This document shows, piece after piece, positions 1 through 12,600 of a stretch of 64,000 bases of DNA. Each line of letters starts with the position of its first letter. Positions within the stretch are counted from its first letter, which is position 1. Origin of the DNA: Fusarium oxysporum f. sp. lycopersici 4287. Its lineage: Eukaryota > Ascomycota > Sordariomycetes > Hypocreales > Nectriaceae. The stretch lies in contig NC_030994.1 of assembly GCF_000149955.1 (NCBI RefSeq), positions 1,218,151-1,282,150 of the forward strand, given 5' to 3'. The notes under the pieces were generated by a model that was given only the letters and a program-made list of their open reading frames with translations, did not search any database and had not been told where the DNA came from. The position numbers and the translations under genes are program-made.

Positions 1-1232
1 TTTGGCAGCCTCTGCAGTTTCTGCTGCTGCTGCTGCCGCCTCGGGTTCTGGCGTTACCGCAGGCTTCTTAGTTTCTTCTTCCTCATCGTCTGTTTCGTCT
101 TCATCATCTTCTTCGCTGTCCTCGTCACTATCCTCATCAGTGTCCTCCTCCTCCTCCTCCTCCTCCTCTTCGGCCTCATCCTCATCGTCGTCCGAATCAT
201 CATCGTCCGACTTTGTCTCAGCCTTCTTTTCCAATCCAGGCTCTTCCTTTATGGCCGTCTTAGCTTCCACAGCCTTAGCCTCGTCTGGGCTCACCTCCAC
301 ACTGGCTCGTTTCAAGGAGGAGATTAATCCTGGACCGCTTTCCTTCCAAGTACCACTTGTCGGGCTCTGAATAGCGTTTCGGCCTGCATCAGTCTCGGCC
401 CATGAACCGGATGTTGGTGATTGAATGCCATCGATCTTTGCGGCAGGAGTTTCTGATTCCTTAGATTTTCCAGTGTCCTTTGCGCTTGTGTCCTCCTTCT
501 TAGCCTTCGCACCATCCGTACCATGAACCTTTTCTCGCAGAGTCTTCAGGCGAAGTTCCTTAGCCTTTTGCGCAGCTTCGTCGGCGACGGATCGGACAGG
601 TAGGGCCTTCTCTTCCTTCTTAGGTTCTGTAGAAGTCTTCGGTGTCGCAGAAGACGCGGCGGCCTTGGCTGCCGGTAGCGGAGGCGCAGCAGGAGCAGGC
701 TTTGGAGCAGCAGCAGCGCTGGCGGCTGCAGCTGCTACAGCCTTGGCGACAGGCGAAGGGGTCATGGAAGCAAGAAGGCCGCCGGTGAGGTCGATGGGCC
801 GTTTTAGCGGGGGCTCGGGAAGTTTATCGTTGATGGAGGGGATGGTGAATTCGTCAAAGTAAATCGTGACATGCTCCTTGAGCTCACCATATTCGTTCCA
901 TTCTTCGATTTCAACAATATCCTACAGAAAGCCACATGCATCAGCTATACGACGAATGGTAGTACTAAAGGGGATGTTTGTCGTACACCTAGAACCCAGC
1001 CCTCCTGAACCAGGGCAGGAAGTTTCCTCGGGCGACCGCTCTTGTCTTTACCGGCTCTTCGACCCCATAGCAAGCGAGCCTTGGTGTCGACGGCAATATC
1101 GATGGCTTTGAAGGGAACTCGGTTGGCGCGTAGAATGGTCTCGAGACGTGAGGTGGCCGTGACGATGTGGGACGAGCCAGCTGTCAAAGAGGTATAAATA
1201 TAGAGGGCGGGGTCGTTCAAATAGTTGGTCAT
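1..1232 (-). CDS. SH3BGR/thioredoxin-fold protein with acidic tail (3' end outside window)
   Basis: Two exons are visible: 1232..987 and 921 down to the left edge, separated by a 65-nt intron (986..922, GTACGA...TGTAG) that keeps phase 0. The first ~110 residues (MTNYLNDPALYIYTSLTAG..., FKAIDIAVD, LPALVQEGWVLGDI, EIEEWNEYGEL) match the layout of SH3-binding glutamate-rich (SH3BGR) proteins, which have a glutaredoxin-like fold without the redox cysteines. After this come an Ala/Pro-rich linker, a Lys-rich helix-like segment, two copies of the octapeptide IQSPTSG(S/T)W and a long Asp/Glu run. No in-frame stop occurs in exon 2 down to base 1, so the C-terminus lies outside the window. The molecular role of fungal members is not established. 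A role as an adaptor is inference. Confidence 0.8.
149..172. repeat. CTC trinucleotide run encoding a poly-Glu tract
   Basis: About eight tandem CTC units. Read on the minus strand they are GAG codons inside the acidic tail of the SH3BGR-like gene. Such runs are prone to length variation. Confidence 0.7.
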
Positions 1233-3889
1233 GTTGGATTAAATATTAAATAGTTTGATATGATTCGACTTGATGGAGAGAGTATGAGTTGTTCGTCAGG
1301 GTATTGGCATTATCTGGTGGAGTTATGGAATGCGGTTGGGTTTCTCTGGACAACTGTCAAAGCAACGGGTAGTAGGGATAATGGAGCTATCTCAGCTACG
1401 TAAGCATGAGGTGTAGGTACTGTGTCTCGTAAAATACCAGGCGGAGTACTTGGACGCTGAGAAATAGGGGAACCGAACTCCTTAATTATAGCGCTCCAAC
1501 TTGGAGCCTCAGTTGGAGGTACTGTATGATGCGGGGGCGGGGCATTTGGAACTGTAGCTGCAGGAAGATCCCCTGAATGCATGAGAGTGCTTTAGTGGAA
1601 ATGCATGAGAAGGGTTTCGAAATACATGTCAGAAACGCGTTTTGTGGTTGTGATTCTTTTTCCAACTACCAATGAGTTGCCAACTCAAGATGCAGTACTC
1701 TCTCGGAAACAGACAATACAGTGACTGAAGTGTGTATCGTTTGTGTGGCTGATACACATCTCGTGTTAGTGATATGGTGTTAGAGTGAGGCTGTTGAACT
1801 GCATTACGAAAGAAGAGAAAGAGATTCTCCACCATGTCGCCAGTTCTTTCTTCCCTTTGTTTTTCTTCTTCTCATCTTTGTTTCTTTGATTCCTCAGAAT
1901 GTCGTTCTCTCCTTTATCATCAACAATTGATATCAAAACCCCTGAGAAGAACCCCTTAAAGAATGCCCCCAGGCCTGGGGCTTGTCCTTTGTTCGCCGCT
2001 ACTGACGGATGCCCACGGACACTATGGACGCCATCTTGATTCGGAATCGTCCACTATCGACGCATGGACAGCGAAAGGCAGTGTCCAACTGCCCGTGATA
2101 TATCCTGAAACTCCTTTATCTTCCACTTGAGACCAAGCGATCCTCAATTCGATCAAGCCATCGAGCTAAAGATAGCCAACCTACCAGTCTGCACCAGCAA
2201 CTACCCGCGTCTCCCCCCGGCGTCCAACAACTATTACAAAGGAAGCCATATCCTTCGCTCAGAGGATGGCAATTTCGTGTTAACCCCACTCTCAATCTAT
2301 TTATCGACACTGCAGATGATAGTCGCATCTTGGCATGATTTTGGATGGCAGTCAAGATCCAACATTAGAGCACCATCGGCTAGTCGCCGCTCTTTTGCAT
2401 GATATCTATTTCTCTTATTGATGCGGTGTACCAAGTCACTGCGCCAGGACTATTCCGTTGGCAACAAGAGCCGCTGCAGATCCAGTATTGTACCAGTCTG
2501 GCTCACGTCGTGCCGCTCACAATAACGAAGGGCCCGCCCCTTAATAGCCAGTTAGATATTCTCCCTTCATCTGGACTAGGCCATGGCCCTCGGTGTGGCT
2601 GCCATTAGGCGGCGCCAGTTCAAGATCTGGAGGCGTTTTTTAAGTGTTTCAAGCCTTGTGCACGCACTTTAACTGAGGCATCTGTGACTGTCTCTGAAGT
2701 CACTCAAAGCCAAGTCATCACGAGGGTTTTGTCTGAGATGGGTTTGCAGTTCACTTTCCTCTCACCACCAGCCTATCTTCGCGTGGCGGAATAATCCCCT
2801 CGTCAGAAGCGCTGTAGCAAGCCGTTTCATAACCTTGCCCACGCCGCCGCATCGTGGGACGTTGAATGAGACGCTCTGGTCCTCGCCATGGGTCCGGGAA
2901 ATTGTGTGTCAAGCGATGCAACCGAATCTTGCAGTTAACTCCGTTAGTCGCATTACAGAGGACAGTCTGGGTTGCACAATGATCTTGGGTCTGAAATTTT
3001 TTCTTCTTCTTTGTCTCTCTTGACTTATTTAGACTGACAGCTTTGTCGACACACAAATGTCAAAGGTCGCATGGCAACGAACCCACACCGACTTCTACAA
3101 CAATGACAGTTGGTCAAGACACGACAAAACCACGCAAAAGGGGAGATGCTAAAATAGATGTTCTTTGCTGGCTCCAGCAAGACACGTCCCTGCGAGCCTG
3201 GCAAGCTTCGATTGGTCCAGGATATGCAGCCGAAGACAGTTTGCCAGTGACTGATGCTTCCTTTGCAAGGAGCAGACTGGGGCCAGAATAGAGCTAGACC
3301 GGGGTAAGCACTCTAGCTCAGGAACAAGCCAGTCAAAAGTGCAGTAGCCAAGGTTCTGCCCGATCCTCAACTGGGTTCTAGGCTGCCGTTGGATCCAATC
3401 ACCGTCCACATTTATGACTGCGATGCAAGGTACCGTTGTGTGGTGGTACCGACGAAAACCATTTGGACCCAATGCCGGGGCTAACTCATAAACTTCCAGG
3501 TACGGGGAACAATGCCAATCAAGTTGGGGGCTAATGAGGTGACAACGCACCAGGGCTCTGACTGCTAGATAGGCAAGGGTATGGACAGATGGATGGACGG
3601 TCTTTAATGGACAGAGATTAAGTCCCGCAGTGTGTGCGAAAACTACAAGTTGCGCTTGGTATCCGCCCAGGCGCCTTGTTTGGTTTCCTCTTGTTTACCT
3701 CTTCAAGTGCGCTTGTTTTCACGATATCAATCTTCCAGCCTTGTGCTATACACTCATTAAACGATTCTTGATAACATTCTTTGTGCTTTGCACCCTACAA
3801 TCTTTTTTTGCTCAACGCAACAAGAATCTCTTACGATATCTTGAGAAATCACCACAGTTCTTTTCAAGCCACCCACAATCACCATCACA
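1233..3889. other. Intergenic, no gene supported (2.66 kb)
   Basis: This stretch separates the divergent SH3BGR-like gene (minus) from the GPI-type wall protein gene (plus) and should hold both promoters. All open frames are at most 133 codons, have no family resemblance and show no plausible splice chain. The part just upstream of 3890 is pyrimidine- and CA-rich, as is common in fungal leaders. Nothing else was seen. Confidence 0.6.
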
Positions 3890-4484
3890 ATGCAGTTCTC
3901 CAGCATCATGATTGCCGCCGCTGGCGCCTCGGTCGCCGCTGCTCAGGACTACGCTCCTCCTGCTCCTGTTCTGGATACCACAACACTCACCTCGACCACT
4001 ACCCGGGTTATCACTCTTACTCAGTGCAACCCTACTGTGACCAACTGCCCCCTTCGTACCACAACCTCGACCGAGGTTGTCGTTACCACTTCGACTGCTG
4101 CGCCCGAGGTTCCTACCACCTCTGTCTACGTTCCCCCTACCACCAGCGTCTACGAGCCTGTTGTCAACACCACCAGCCACGAGCTTCCCACTATCATCAG
4201 CACTCCTACCATCAGCACCACCAAGAAGGCTCCCTCTGCCAAGACCACCTTCTACCCTGCTGGCAACACTACCACCAAGGCTGGCCCTACTGCTCCTGGT
4301 TCTTACACCACCACCAAGCTCCCCGTTCCTGGCAGCAGCACTGATGTTCCCGCCAACCCCGGAAAGCCTGGCTATGAGGACCCCCAGCCCTTCCACCGTG
4401 CCTACCGCCGGTGCCAGTGGTCTCATCGCCTCTTCAGGCTTCGTCGGCGCTGCCATGGTCGCTGCCATGGTTGCTCTCTTCTAG
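3890..4484 (+). CDS. Ser/Thr-rich GPI-anchored cell-wall type protein, frameshifted near 4381-4385
   Basis: The start ATG at 3890 opens a signal peptide (MQFSSIMIAAAGASVAAAQ). It is followed by about 150 residues very rich in Thr, Ser, Pro and Val, with a CNPTVTNCP motif and two N-glycosylation-type NTT sites, as in fungal wall mannoproteins. In the starting frame the C-terminus becomes an Arg/Cys-rich sequence unlike this class. One frame over, the DNA reads TVPTAGASGLIASSG followed by a hydrophobic tail (FVGAAMVAAMVALF) and a TAG at 4482-4484, which is a good GPI-attachment signal. The two frames join if one base is dropped in the C5 run at 4381-4385. The protein would then be about 197 residues. 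Either the assembly carries an extra C or this allele is broken. Its function beyond wall or surface localisation is unknown. Confidence 0.75.
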
Positions 4485-5231
4485 ATGCAGTAAACCACTT
4501 GGTTACACGATCCAGCCTGTCCCTTGACAGACATGAATTATTCTTCACTTCACTTATGATACCTTCTTGTTCTTCTTAGGGGATGGCCGTTTGGGGATTT
4601 TTTATAAAGGCGAGGTTCTAACCGCGAGGCAATATCTTTTTCGAGATTGGCTACTGTGTAGCTATTTGATTTCTTGCAGGTCATCGATGAGGCGCATGGA
4701 ATACCCAGCGCGGAGTTTTCTGAATGCATCATGTGCCAGTCACGTACACCTTGGTTTGTCTGCGTACGCATATGGTGTCTGGTTCTGGGCTTGGAGGCGG
4801 AAGCCTCGGAATGTTGAGTTTAGAAAATTATGTTCACATCACATTGATAGAGTCATTCAAATCCAATTCGACACGAAACGACACATGACAAGTTCATCTA
4901 CGCGTGCGTGATAATTGTGCATATGCTACGTAGTTATGTGATCAGCTGCTGTTGTAGATGCATCGCCTGGTCGAACGAGCTGATTCTTTGCTTACATGTG
5001 CAGACTGACTCAGCGGCGACGTCTTAGCAGGCTGTGGTTATTCTCTTGGCCTGACTCGATAGTGTATGTCGTTGGTTGTAGACGTCAGCTATTTCCATCA
5101 TGTTCCTTGTAAAGATTCATGCAAATGTCATCAACTCCAATGAGGTTGGGGCTTTAATACAGTATAATAGCAATGTACTATACTGTAGTATGTCATCTGT
5201 AGATGTCTGCATATGTATGCAGTCTAGCAGA

Positions 5232-5256
5232 GTATGTTGAGTATGTTGAGTATGTC
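5232..5256. repeat. Short tandem repeat, unit GTATGTTGA
   Basis: Just under three copies of a 9-bp unit in head-to-tail order inside the gene-poor stretch. Confidence 0.6.
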
Positions 5257-5597
5257 TCTCATTCTCTGCATTGCATACATTTTGGTGTGAGGCATGACTC
5301 TCGTACCTTGTGCATTAGGTGCGTGTAACCACACTCATTATGAAGTTGCAATACTCATGTCGAAACAAGGACATCATCTTTTTCGCCTCTTTAGGACGTT
5401 TTCCTCCAACGGCGGCTAATAATTAACTCAAGCTAGAGTTGAAAAACTGGACATATCCACAACTGCAAGACCGTTACTCATGTGGTAAAAAGTAAAAAAT
5501 TAAACTAAAGATATACATACCTAGTTAGAAAAAAGTTCGGCGAAGTTCCTTGGCTCTTTAGAGGCAGTTATATCCACAAATGGATAAAATATTGACC

Positions 5598-5626
5598 TTT
5601 TTTTTTTTTTTAAATTTTTTTTTTTA
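5598..5626. repeat. Double poly(T) tract split by AAA
   Basis: A T run of about 14, then AAA, then a T run of about 11. It could be a simple A/T tract or the tail of an old retroposed insert. No element body was recognised beside it. Just upstream (5571-5586) lies a small perfect inverted repeat, TATCCA-CAAA-TGGATA. Confidence 0.5.
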
Positions 5627-8600
5627 ACTTGATGTTCGTTGGTGTACCTCTTTCTTCACACCCTCTTTAGCCTCTATTGGACATCGCCTCCAAAGCATCG
5701 GGACCGAGCCGTTGGGGTGCATTGAAGACTCTAGGCATGTAGTGAGGGTGTAGAGAATTAACTAGGTACCAAGTCAATGAGCCTGCCAAGCTTCTAAAGT
5801 TCCAAGTATTCCAGTCACTTGAGATCGAGGTTTTCGGTTTTCTTACATCCCCGTGTGAGACCTGTCATTTCTTTTGTGTGCTTGTCCTTGTTATACCTAT
5901 CATGCCTGCACAGCTGATCAACACGGGCTAAAAGACGGGCAGTTGCTACATTAGGAAGATTCTCACACGCTTCTGGCGGACTGCATATGCGCTGTCTTGA
6001 GTCGTTCCGTTGCTACTGTAGGGAGGTCACTCTAATGTCGATCTCTCGGAGCCGCATCTGGTGACGTGCAGGTTTTGGCTGAGCAATGACTGGGACATGC
6101 AGAGAAAGGCTTGGAATACGTAAAAGGGCAAGATATTTGCTCAACGCGCGGTCATCAGCTTATAATACATGTATCATATAATGCAACTTTTGTCACTATG
6201 AGACAGACATGGCGGGACATGGTAGCTGCGAGCAGTTTACTAGAACTGGCTTAAGTTCTCAACTTAATAACCAACGCACATGTACCATGATTAATCATTA
6301 AACATACTAACAAAATCTCACTCTTTGCTAAATTCTCACTGTCGGCCCGGTCCACGCCCTACAGACGGTCCGCCGGGATACACCCCCCGGCTGAAACCCA
6401 CGGGAAGCCAAGTTTATTGCTGACCTTTTTTGGATAGTCACATACACGATACATAGACATAATAGACTATTTGGTGATCAGAGAAACAGTAAAAACATCA
6501 GATCAGATCATATCATATCATATTCTCAAGTCGCAACAAACAAGTCTCGTCTCGCAAACGTCGCCTGTTTTGGCTCAGCCACTTTCATACAGGAGAGTAG
6601 AGAAACTTTATGAGGCTTAGACTCAGGAATAGTCTCAGTATCTCGTTCTCAGTCCAATCACGACATTGACGGTTTGGATCTGGGAGGGAATGGGACGGGG
6701 ATAATCTCACTATTCAGTTTTAGAGTGCTTCCAGGCTATGAGATACGGCGTAAGCACCATGGTCCTTTTGAGAATATGCATGTCGTGTACATTGTCTATT
6801 TCGGAACCCGATATTAACCTGCTTCATCCATGAATCTCCGTGCTTTCGGTCTTACATAGTGCAGCATCATGCTTGGCAAGGGAGCGAGTGGCAGATGCTA
6901 TGAATGACTTCTTGACGGGTATGACATGAATCGCATCTGTCACTGATGACCGATCATCACAATTTTCTCTTAACTACGAATAGGAGAGCCACTCAGACAA
7001 CACACTTGTCACCTCATGGAGCATCTAGTCTCTTGGCCGTCTCTGTGAAGGTTGCGTGCCATTTCGCTATCTTCTCTAGCCCCGTGATTCTACAACTAGC
7101 ACAGGCGGATTGGACCTTTGCATCATATTCAGTGGTCGATTGACAGCGCTTAATGAGATCCTAAGTGGCTTTAATACGGGCGTAGTGGCATCAAGGTTGG
7201 TCACGGCGGCTACACAATGAACTAATAGATATCCATCAGACTATGGAATCATAGTCGAATTTAGAAACATACTAAACAGCACGGCCATATTACGGGTCGA
7301 TAGGTAGATGCCGCCATAGTAGACGTGTAAATCGTAGACTATCTCTTGCTATGCTGACTTCGCTGGAAGAAAAAAAAAACAGTACCCCAATTCCACCCAC
7401 TCTCTGTCGTCAAGTCGAAATTTCTCACTGGCCCAAGTCCACCTACGTCTGTGCCTTGTCTTACATATCCACCAGCCTCACCCCTCCCGCATTATGCTTT
7501 CCGATCCTCCAATGAACCCTGCCAACGTTACGCCCCAGCACGTGGGAACCACGGCCATGTCTAGCTAGGTTCTTCATCAAGACAGACGGATGTCTTACAT
7601 GATTGCGTGAGTGTGTGTGCGTATCTGCAGGCAGACCCCTACCAGTCTCCCATACCGCATGATCCGAACCATCGCGTCGGTTACAAGCCTATCTCCAGAT
7701 GTCCTCTGAAGGTTGTCTTGATCGATCGATTCGGAGCGCTAAGACAAGACCTGGGGTCGTGTAGGAATGGCTCACCATCGCCGAGGATCTACACGATGGC
7801 CAGCCAAGGTCGACAAAGGGTTTCTTCAACCGCATGATGATCCCTTGCACATAATGCAAAGACCGCTTCCATCTTTACTCAGGTTTTCGCAATTGTGAAC
7901 AGAATTGTGATCGCACACTGGGTGGGCTTGGTCGACAAGTCCTGACGAGTTGGCGCCGACTTTCGAGGTGGTGTTTGGTCGCATTGCAGCGCCATTTCGA
8001 CGAGATATCTCGAGATGATCCATTGGAGTTTGTGGACGAGTTGATCTGGTTTATTTAGCTTTGTATCTGGGACGAATGTTGATCTGGCCTTGCGGTGGCT
8101 GGCGAGGCTGCAGATGATAAGTTGCTCCAGATGACAGAGTTGGGTGGTATAGTTGGTCGAATTTGCCGAACAATTGGGACAGGAAAGGGTGAAACAGTCC
8201 AAGACTTGCCTCCAAAGTAAAAGATTTGCCTCTCGTGCAGATGATACTGGCCTCAATGGTATGTTCAAAAAGGGGGACAGGCTGTAGTTTTGTAGGGCTG
8301 AGATGAACAAACGAGTGACTTGATTGTAGTAACAATGCTCACTTCCAAGTATTGAGCGGGACGGGACCTCCGGCTTCTTATGAACATTAGTTCTCGTCCA
8401 CGACGGGGGTGTTTGGCTCCAGGATGGTCATCTGAGCTCTACCTTGAGGGTCCTCAGTTGGATCTCTTGCCTTCGTCGTCATCAGACGGGTTTCCTCATT
8501 TCTCTTCTCTCAATGCAGTTCCCATTTGCGTATCAAATTCCATGCAGCAAAGCGGCGGGTGAGAGGTTAGCATCTGTGCTCTGAGCCATTGGTACTAACC

Positions 8601-9593
8601 ATTGTCTTGTCGCCAGGTACGGTCTACAGTTGGCCGTGGAAATCCTCCGTTTGGCACTACCAATCCCAATATGGTGGGTGAAGGTCTCACTTCATTTCTT
8701 GATCTCCTTTGTTTCTAGAATTCCACCTTGCATCAACGCCACTCGGCAATGGGTCAGAACTACAGGATCAGCAGTGGTGGTACCAACAAGAGCTGGATTC
8801 TGCATAAACCACGCAGGGGTGTTCTGTATGGCCAACTGAGGTTACAGTATCTTACTGCCGGTCTCTGGCCAACTGCCTGTTTTCTTCCATGTGCCGTACT
8901 CCGTAACCGTTCTACAGTACCTCATGTTGAGCTTTGCCGGGGTGGTGCGGCCAGTAACACCACCATCTGTTCTTCCAAGGCCTCACAAGCGACTAAGTAC
9001 TTATCTATAATTTTGTCCGTGACTACTGCGGGAAGGCCCAGTTGACGAGGCAGCGCAAGAGACCGAAGAGGGGCTTGGCGTGTAACTAATGGCGGATTTT
9101 CCTTGCATTCAGTGTACCGTATCGTACTGTGCTATGCTGTGCTATCAACCTGTGCATGTAGCTCCCTGCCCACGCTTGTATGGGTTGCAGTGCAGAAGTA
9201 TGGGCCAACATGAAGCATCTTGTAGCTCGACTTGTCAGTAATTGCGGCCATTTCCCCGCAGCGTAATCCACAGAGAAGTTGATCACCCAGGAGTCTCCCG
9301 TCCCGTCTGCATTTCGTCAATGCGACTGACAGTGTATGTGTGGTGCAGAAACCAGCGTTGGACCTTCAGAAACTGAGATCTGATGAGTTACGTACGCTAT
9401 TGGATGCTCCGTGCCCGTTGTTGTCTTGTGCGTGTGTTTGTGTGGGGGCCGGGCTATGAGGGGAACGGCACACAAGACAAGAGTCGGCCATACTCGTCGT
9501 GACTAGTCGGATCTTGTACGGCCTATCGACTGAATTTTTAATGGTCCGCGGCACTGCGTATCCGCTGTGTTTGTGCCGCCGCCTGGGCCGTTC

Positions 9594-9624
9594 TTGGACT
9601 TGGACCTGGACCTGGACCTGGACC
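9594..9624. repeat. Hexanucleotide tandem repeat (TGGACC)n
   Basis: About five copies of TGGACY in tandem within the gene-poor stretch. It is not in a supported coding frame. Confidence 0.65.
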
Positions 9625-12600
9625 GTCAGGGTCTTCTTCCTGAACCTTATGCCAAGCCATGGATCCTAGAGCAGGGGATGTCTGAGCATCACATCGATAA
9701 ACATATCTAGGGATCGGAAAACCAAGCAGCCTTGTCGTCCAGACTCAAAGCGTCCGTTCCGGCTGCATTGGTCCACAAAGATCGATCCGCCCTCTGTTTG
9801 TCACCATCCCTGTATGTTTGTGTAACACACATAGTGAGCTTCCATGGTGTCGTGATGGCGAAGAGATGCGTGTGACAGTAAGCCATTTTCGACGATGCAA
9901 CTGATGGGTGCGCATTGGACCACAGTCCTAATACCTCAGCCCTGGTGGTGACGAGGACCACCTAAGACTCCTGGCAGTCTTACAGTGGAGAATATGTGAC
10001 AACTAACATGGCTTTTTGCCGGCGGCAACGGGCTGGCCATGGTATGGCCATGGGTGATATTCAGGCTGCCTCTGAACATGCATGAGTGGCCGTGAGAGGG
10101 ATAATGGAAGCACACTGGAGTGACTAGCTGGTACATGAGACAGGGTCTTGTCATAGCCAAATGCTGCTCAGCGTATTGAGCATTCCAAGCCACCAGTTAT
10201 AGGCCGTCATGTCTTAGGCCGGCTCATACGTGCACTGAGGTCCAAGCTTTCCACTGGAAAACAGACTGGGTTTCTGATGGCTAAGTTGTAAGGACATTGA
10301 CCAACGTTGGAGATCGAAGATAACTTTGTCGTGTTCTACCAACAATCAAATAGCTCGCCTGTGATCATACAGGCTAAACCTGTCATGGTCTTGCATGCTT
10401 ACCCTAGCGTTGGCTATCATCGGCCGGGTTCCATGAATGTGATCTGATTCGCCGATGTGAGGCTAACATGCAACCATCTGCCAGAACCTACCCAAACCAG
10501 ATGTTCTGTGCAAGCTGTCTCAGATGGGGGAAGAAACTGAGACATTTGTCCACACATCAAAGTGAACTATGGTCTCGGCACTTGAACTATTCGATATACT
10601 CTGCCGTGATATCCAATTGACGCCCAAATAACCGGTTTATGAGAAGAAGGATCTGGACTTCTAAAGAGGGACTTGAAAGGTCCAACAAGGCGGAAGAAGC
10701 AACAAATGTTGGGGCGAGTACCTCATGGACACCTTCCTTTCTCCCATCATTTGTTCCGGTTATTTGGCCATGGAAGATGTAAGCTGCTAGACCACCTTGT
10801 CGCCTGATAGAATTCAATTGAGATATTATCGACCTGATGCTTGCACTGTGGCTTCTTATCTTGAAACCGACTTGCATATCAGCCATGGCAAGCTGAAGTG
10901 CCATTCGTTAAGCGAGATGTCTAATCTCGATGCTCAGCGTAAAAGAGCCAAGCAGTCACCGGCGCTATAATTGGCTCAATGGCGCACGCCGGTTTGAGGT
11001 GGCGGTGATGCGTGGGTATGATTCTGGACTCGCAAACTAGTACAGATACTGCCCATGTTGTGCATTCTGATAGTAAACTGTGATCTTGAGACTTCAATCG
11101 TTGGTAGGGTGGTGTGTATGGACATGATCCATAAAGGCTAGGTCGCAAGCATGCCTGGTAACAATGTAAAGGGAAGGATTGTCAACCAACCTGCAGTGAG
11201 CTATCAGTTATACTTTCCGAATTTATACTAAGTTTGCAGTGTGCACAAGGGAGTTTGATGACTGAAAGCCTTGTTGTCCACGGCCCATTGGTCTCGTTTG
11301 AAGTATGTGAAGGATCAGTTGAGGTGGTTATTAGCATGCTAATCCAAGGACCAGAAATCGGCCGACGAGAAGCGTCATGTTAGATTTAACATGTGGATCG
11401 GAATGCTTGACCCACGGCATGGTCAGGTAAATAGAACGAGAATCAAATCTCATATTGTCGTCAATGCTGATGTAGAGCCAATGTTTGCAATGTTCAACAA
11501 GAGCTGAGCGAAGCCCCTGATGTCATGGTAGGAAACCCATCATTGAATAGTACACAGCTGAAGCCATTTACGTATGAAAAACATCGAATTCTCGAAGCAG
11601 TGGTGGGTTCGTTCGGATGTAATGCGATGTCATCTTGAAACAGCATAATTTTTGTTGTGTTGGTTCGTGAGGTGAAGTTGAAATGAGGTTGCTAGAACCA
11701 ACAACTAAACGCGCTTGTGCACGTGCTATGTAACTATACTTGTGCGGCTATCAAGGCAAGCGCCGTGATTGAGGTCATCATTATGTCTGTTTGGGAAACA
11801 AGATTGGCTGCTCCATGGAGTGCCTTCCAAATCCATACTTGCCGCGGCCGGGTACCTTCCATCAAAGTCTGTGCTGTGCTGTGCTGGCATTGCAGGTGCG
11901 GATGAGACTGCAACTTCAGGCGGCAGCTAAAAGAGCTCCCGTGCAAGCTAATATCAAACTTAATCGCAGAAGGACCCTCAACTGAGATGGGGCCTTTGAA
12001 AGTTCCTTGGCGAAACTACCTAGTGCCAGTGACTGTAACAGGTTTCGATGGTGTTTTCTTTTCACTCTTTTCCGGGATGAGATATACGGCGCCTAAGCCA
12101 GATGAGGTTACACAAACATAACGGTACTTCCCTAATGCCCTGACCCCGAATCTCTGGCCTTGGATAGTGGGGAAATACTCAACCGTTGGTGGCGGAGGAT
12201 TCGCATTTGAATATTGATTATGAAGGACATTGGGGTCAGAAATCAAGACAGATACAAGGGGCAATAGTTCTTGTTTGCTCCTGATCCCAAACTACTAGGT
12301 ACGTAAGTCAAGTTGGTAGGGTATATCCAGCCTTGACAATGCATCTTGCTTTTGAATTTGAGTCAGCAATGTGACAGGCAATTCACTCAAACGAGTCAAG
12401 TGTGGCATTGACATCATCCAGACCCGAGAATTCGGGTGCCCCTCACATCTGACATCTCAGGTGACCCTTGACAAACATTTCTTGAGGCATTCAATGCCCT
12501 CATCATTCGACCATCCTCAAAGCAAAGTTCGAGTGGCCTTTCTATCCCACACTGACCAAACTTGGCGAGGGCTTTTAAAGAATACCAGTTGTTATCAGTC

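Noticed and set aside
2..370. Ser/Ala-rich open frame on the plus strand
   Set aside because: It is the complement of the acidic and Ala-rich codons of the SH3BGR-like gene, whose spliced minus-strand frame is clearly the coding one.
3149..3550. 133-codon minus-strand frame
   Set aside because: It has no motif, no spliced continuation and no resemblance to any protein family known to me.
9110..9155. Similarity between TGTACCGTA...TACTGTGCT stretches here and near 52329
   Set aside because: The shared part is under about 30 bases and low complexity; without further flanking similarity it cannot be called a dispersed repeat.
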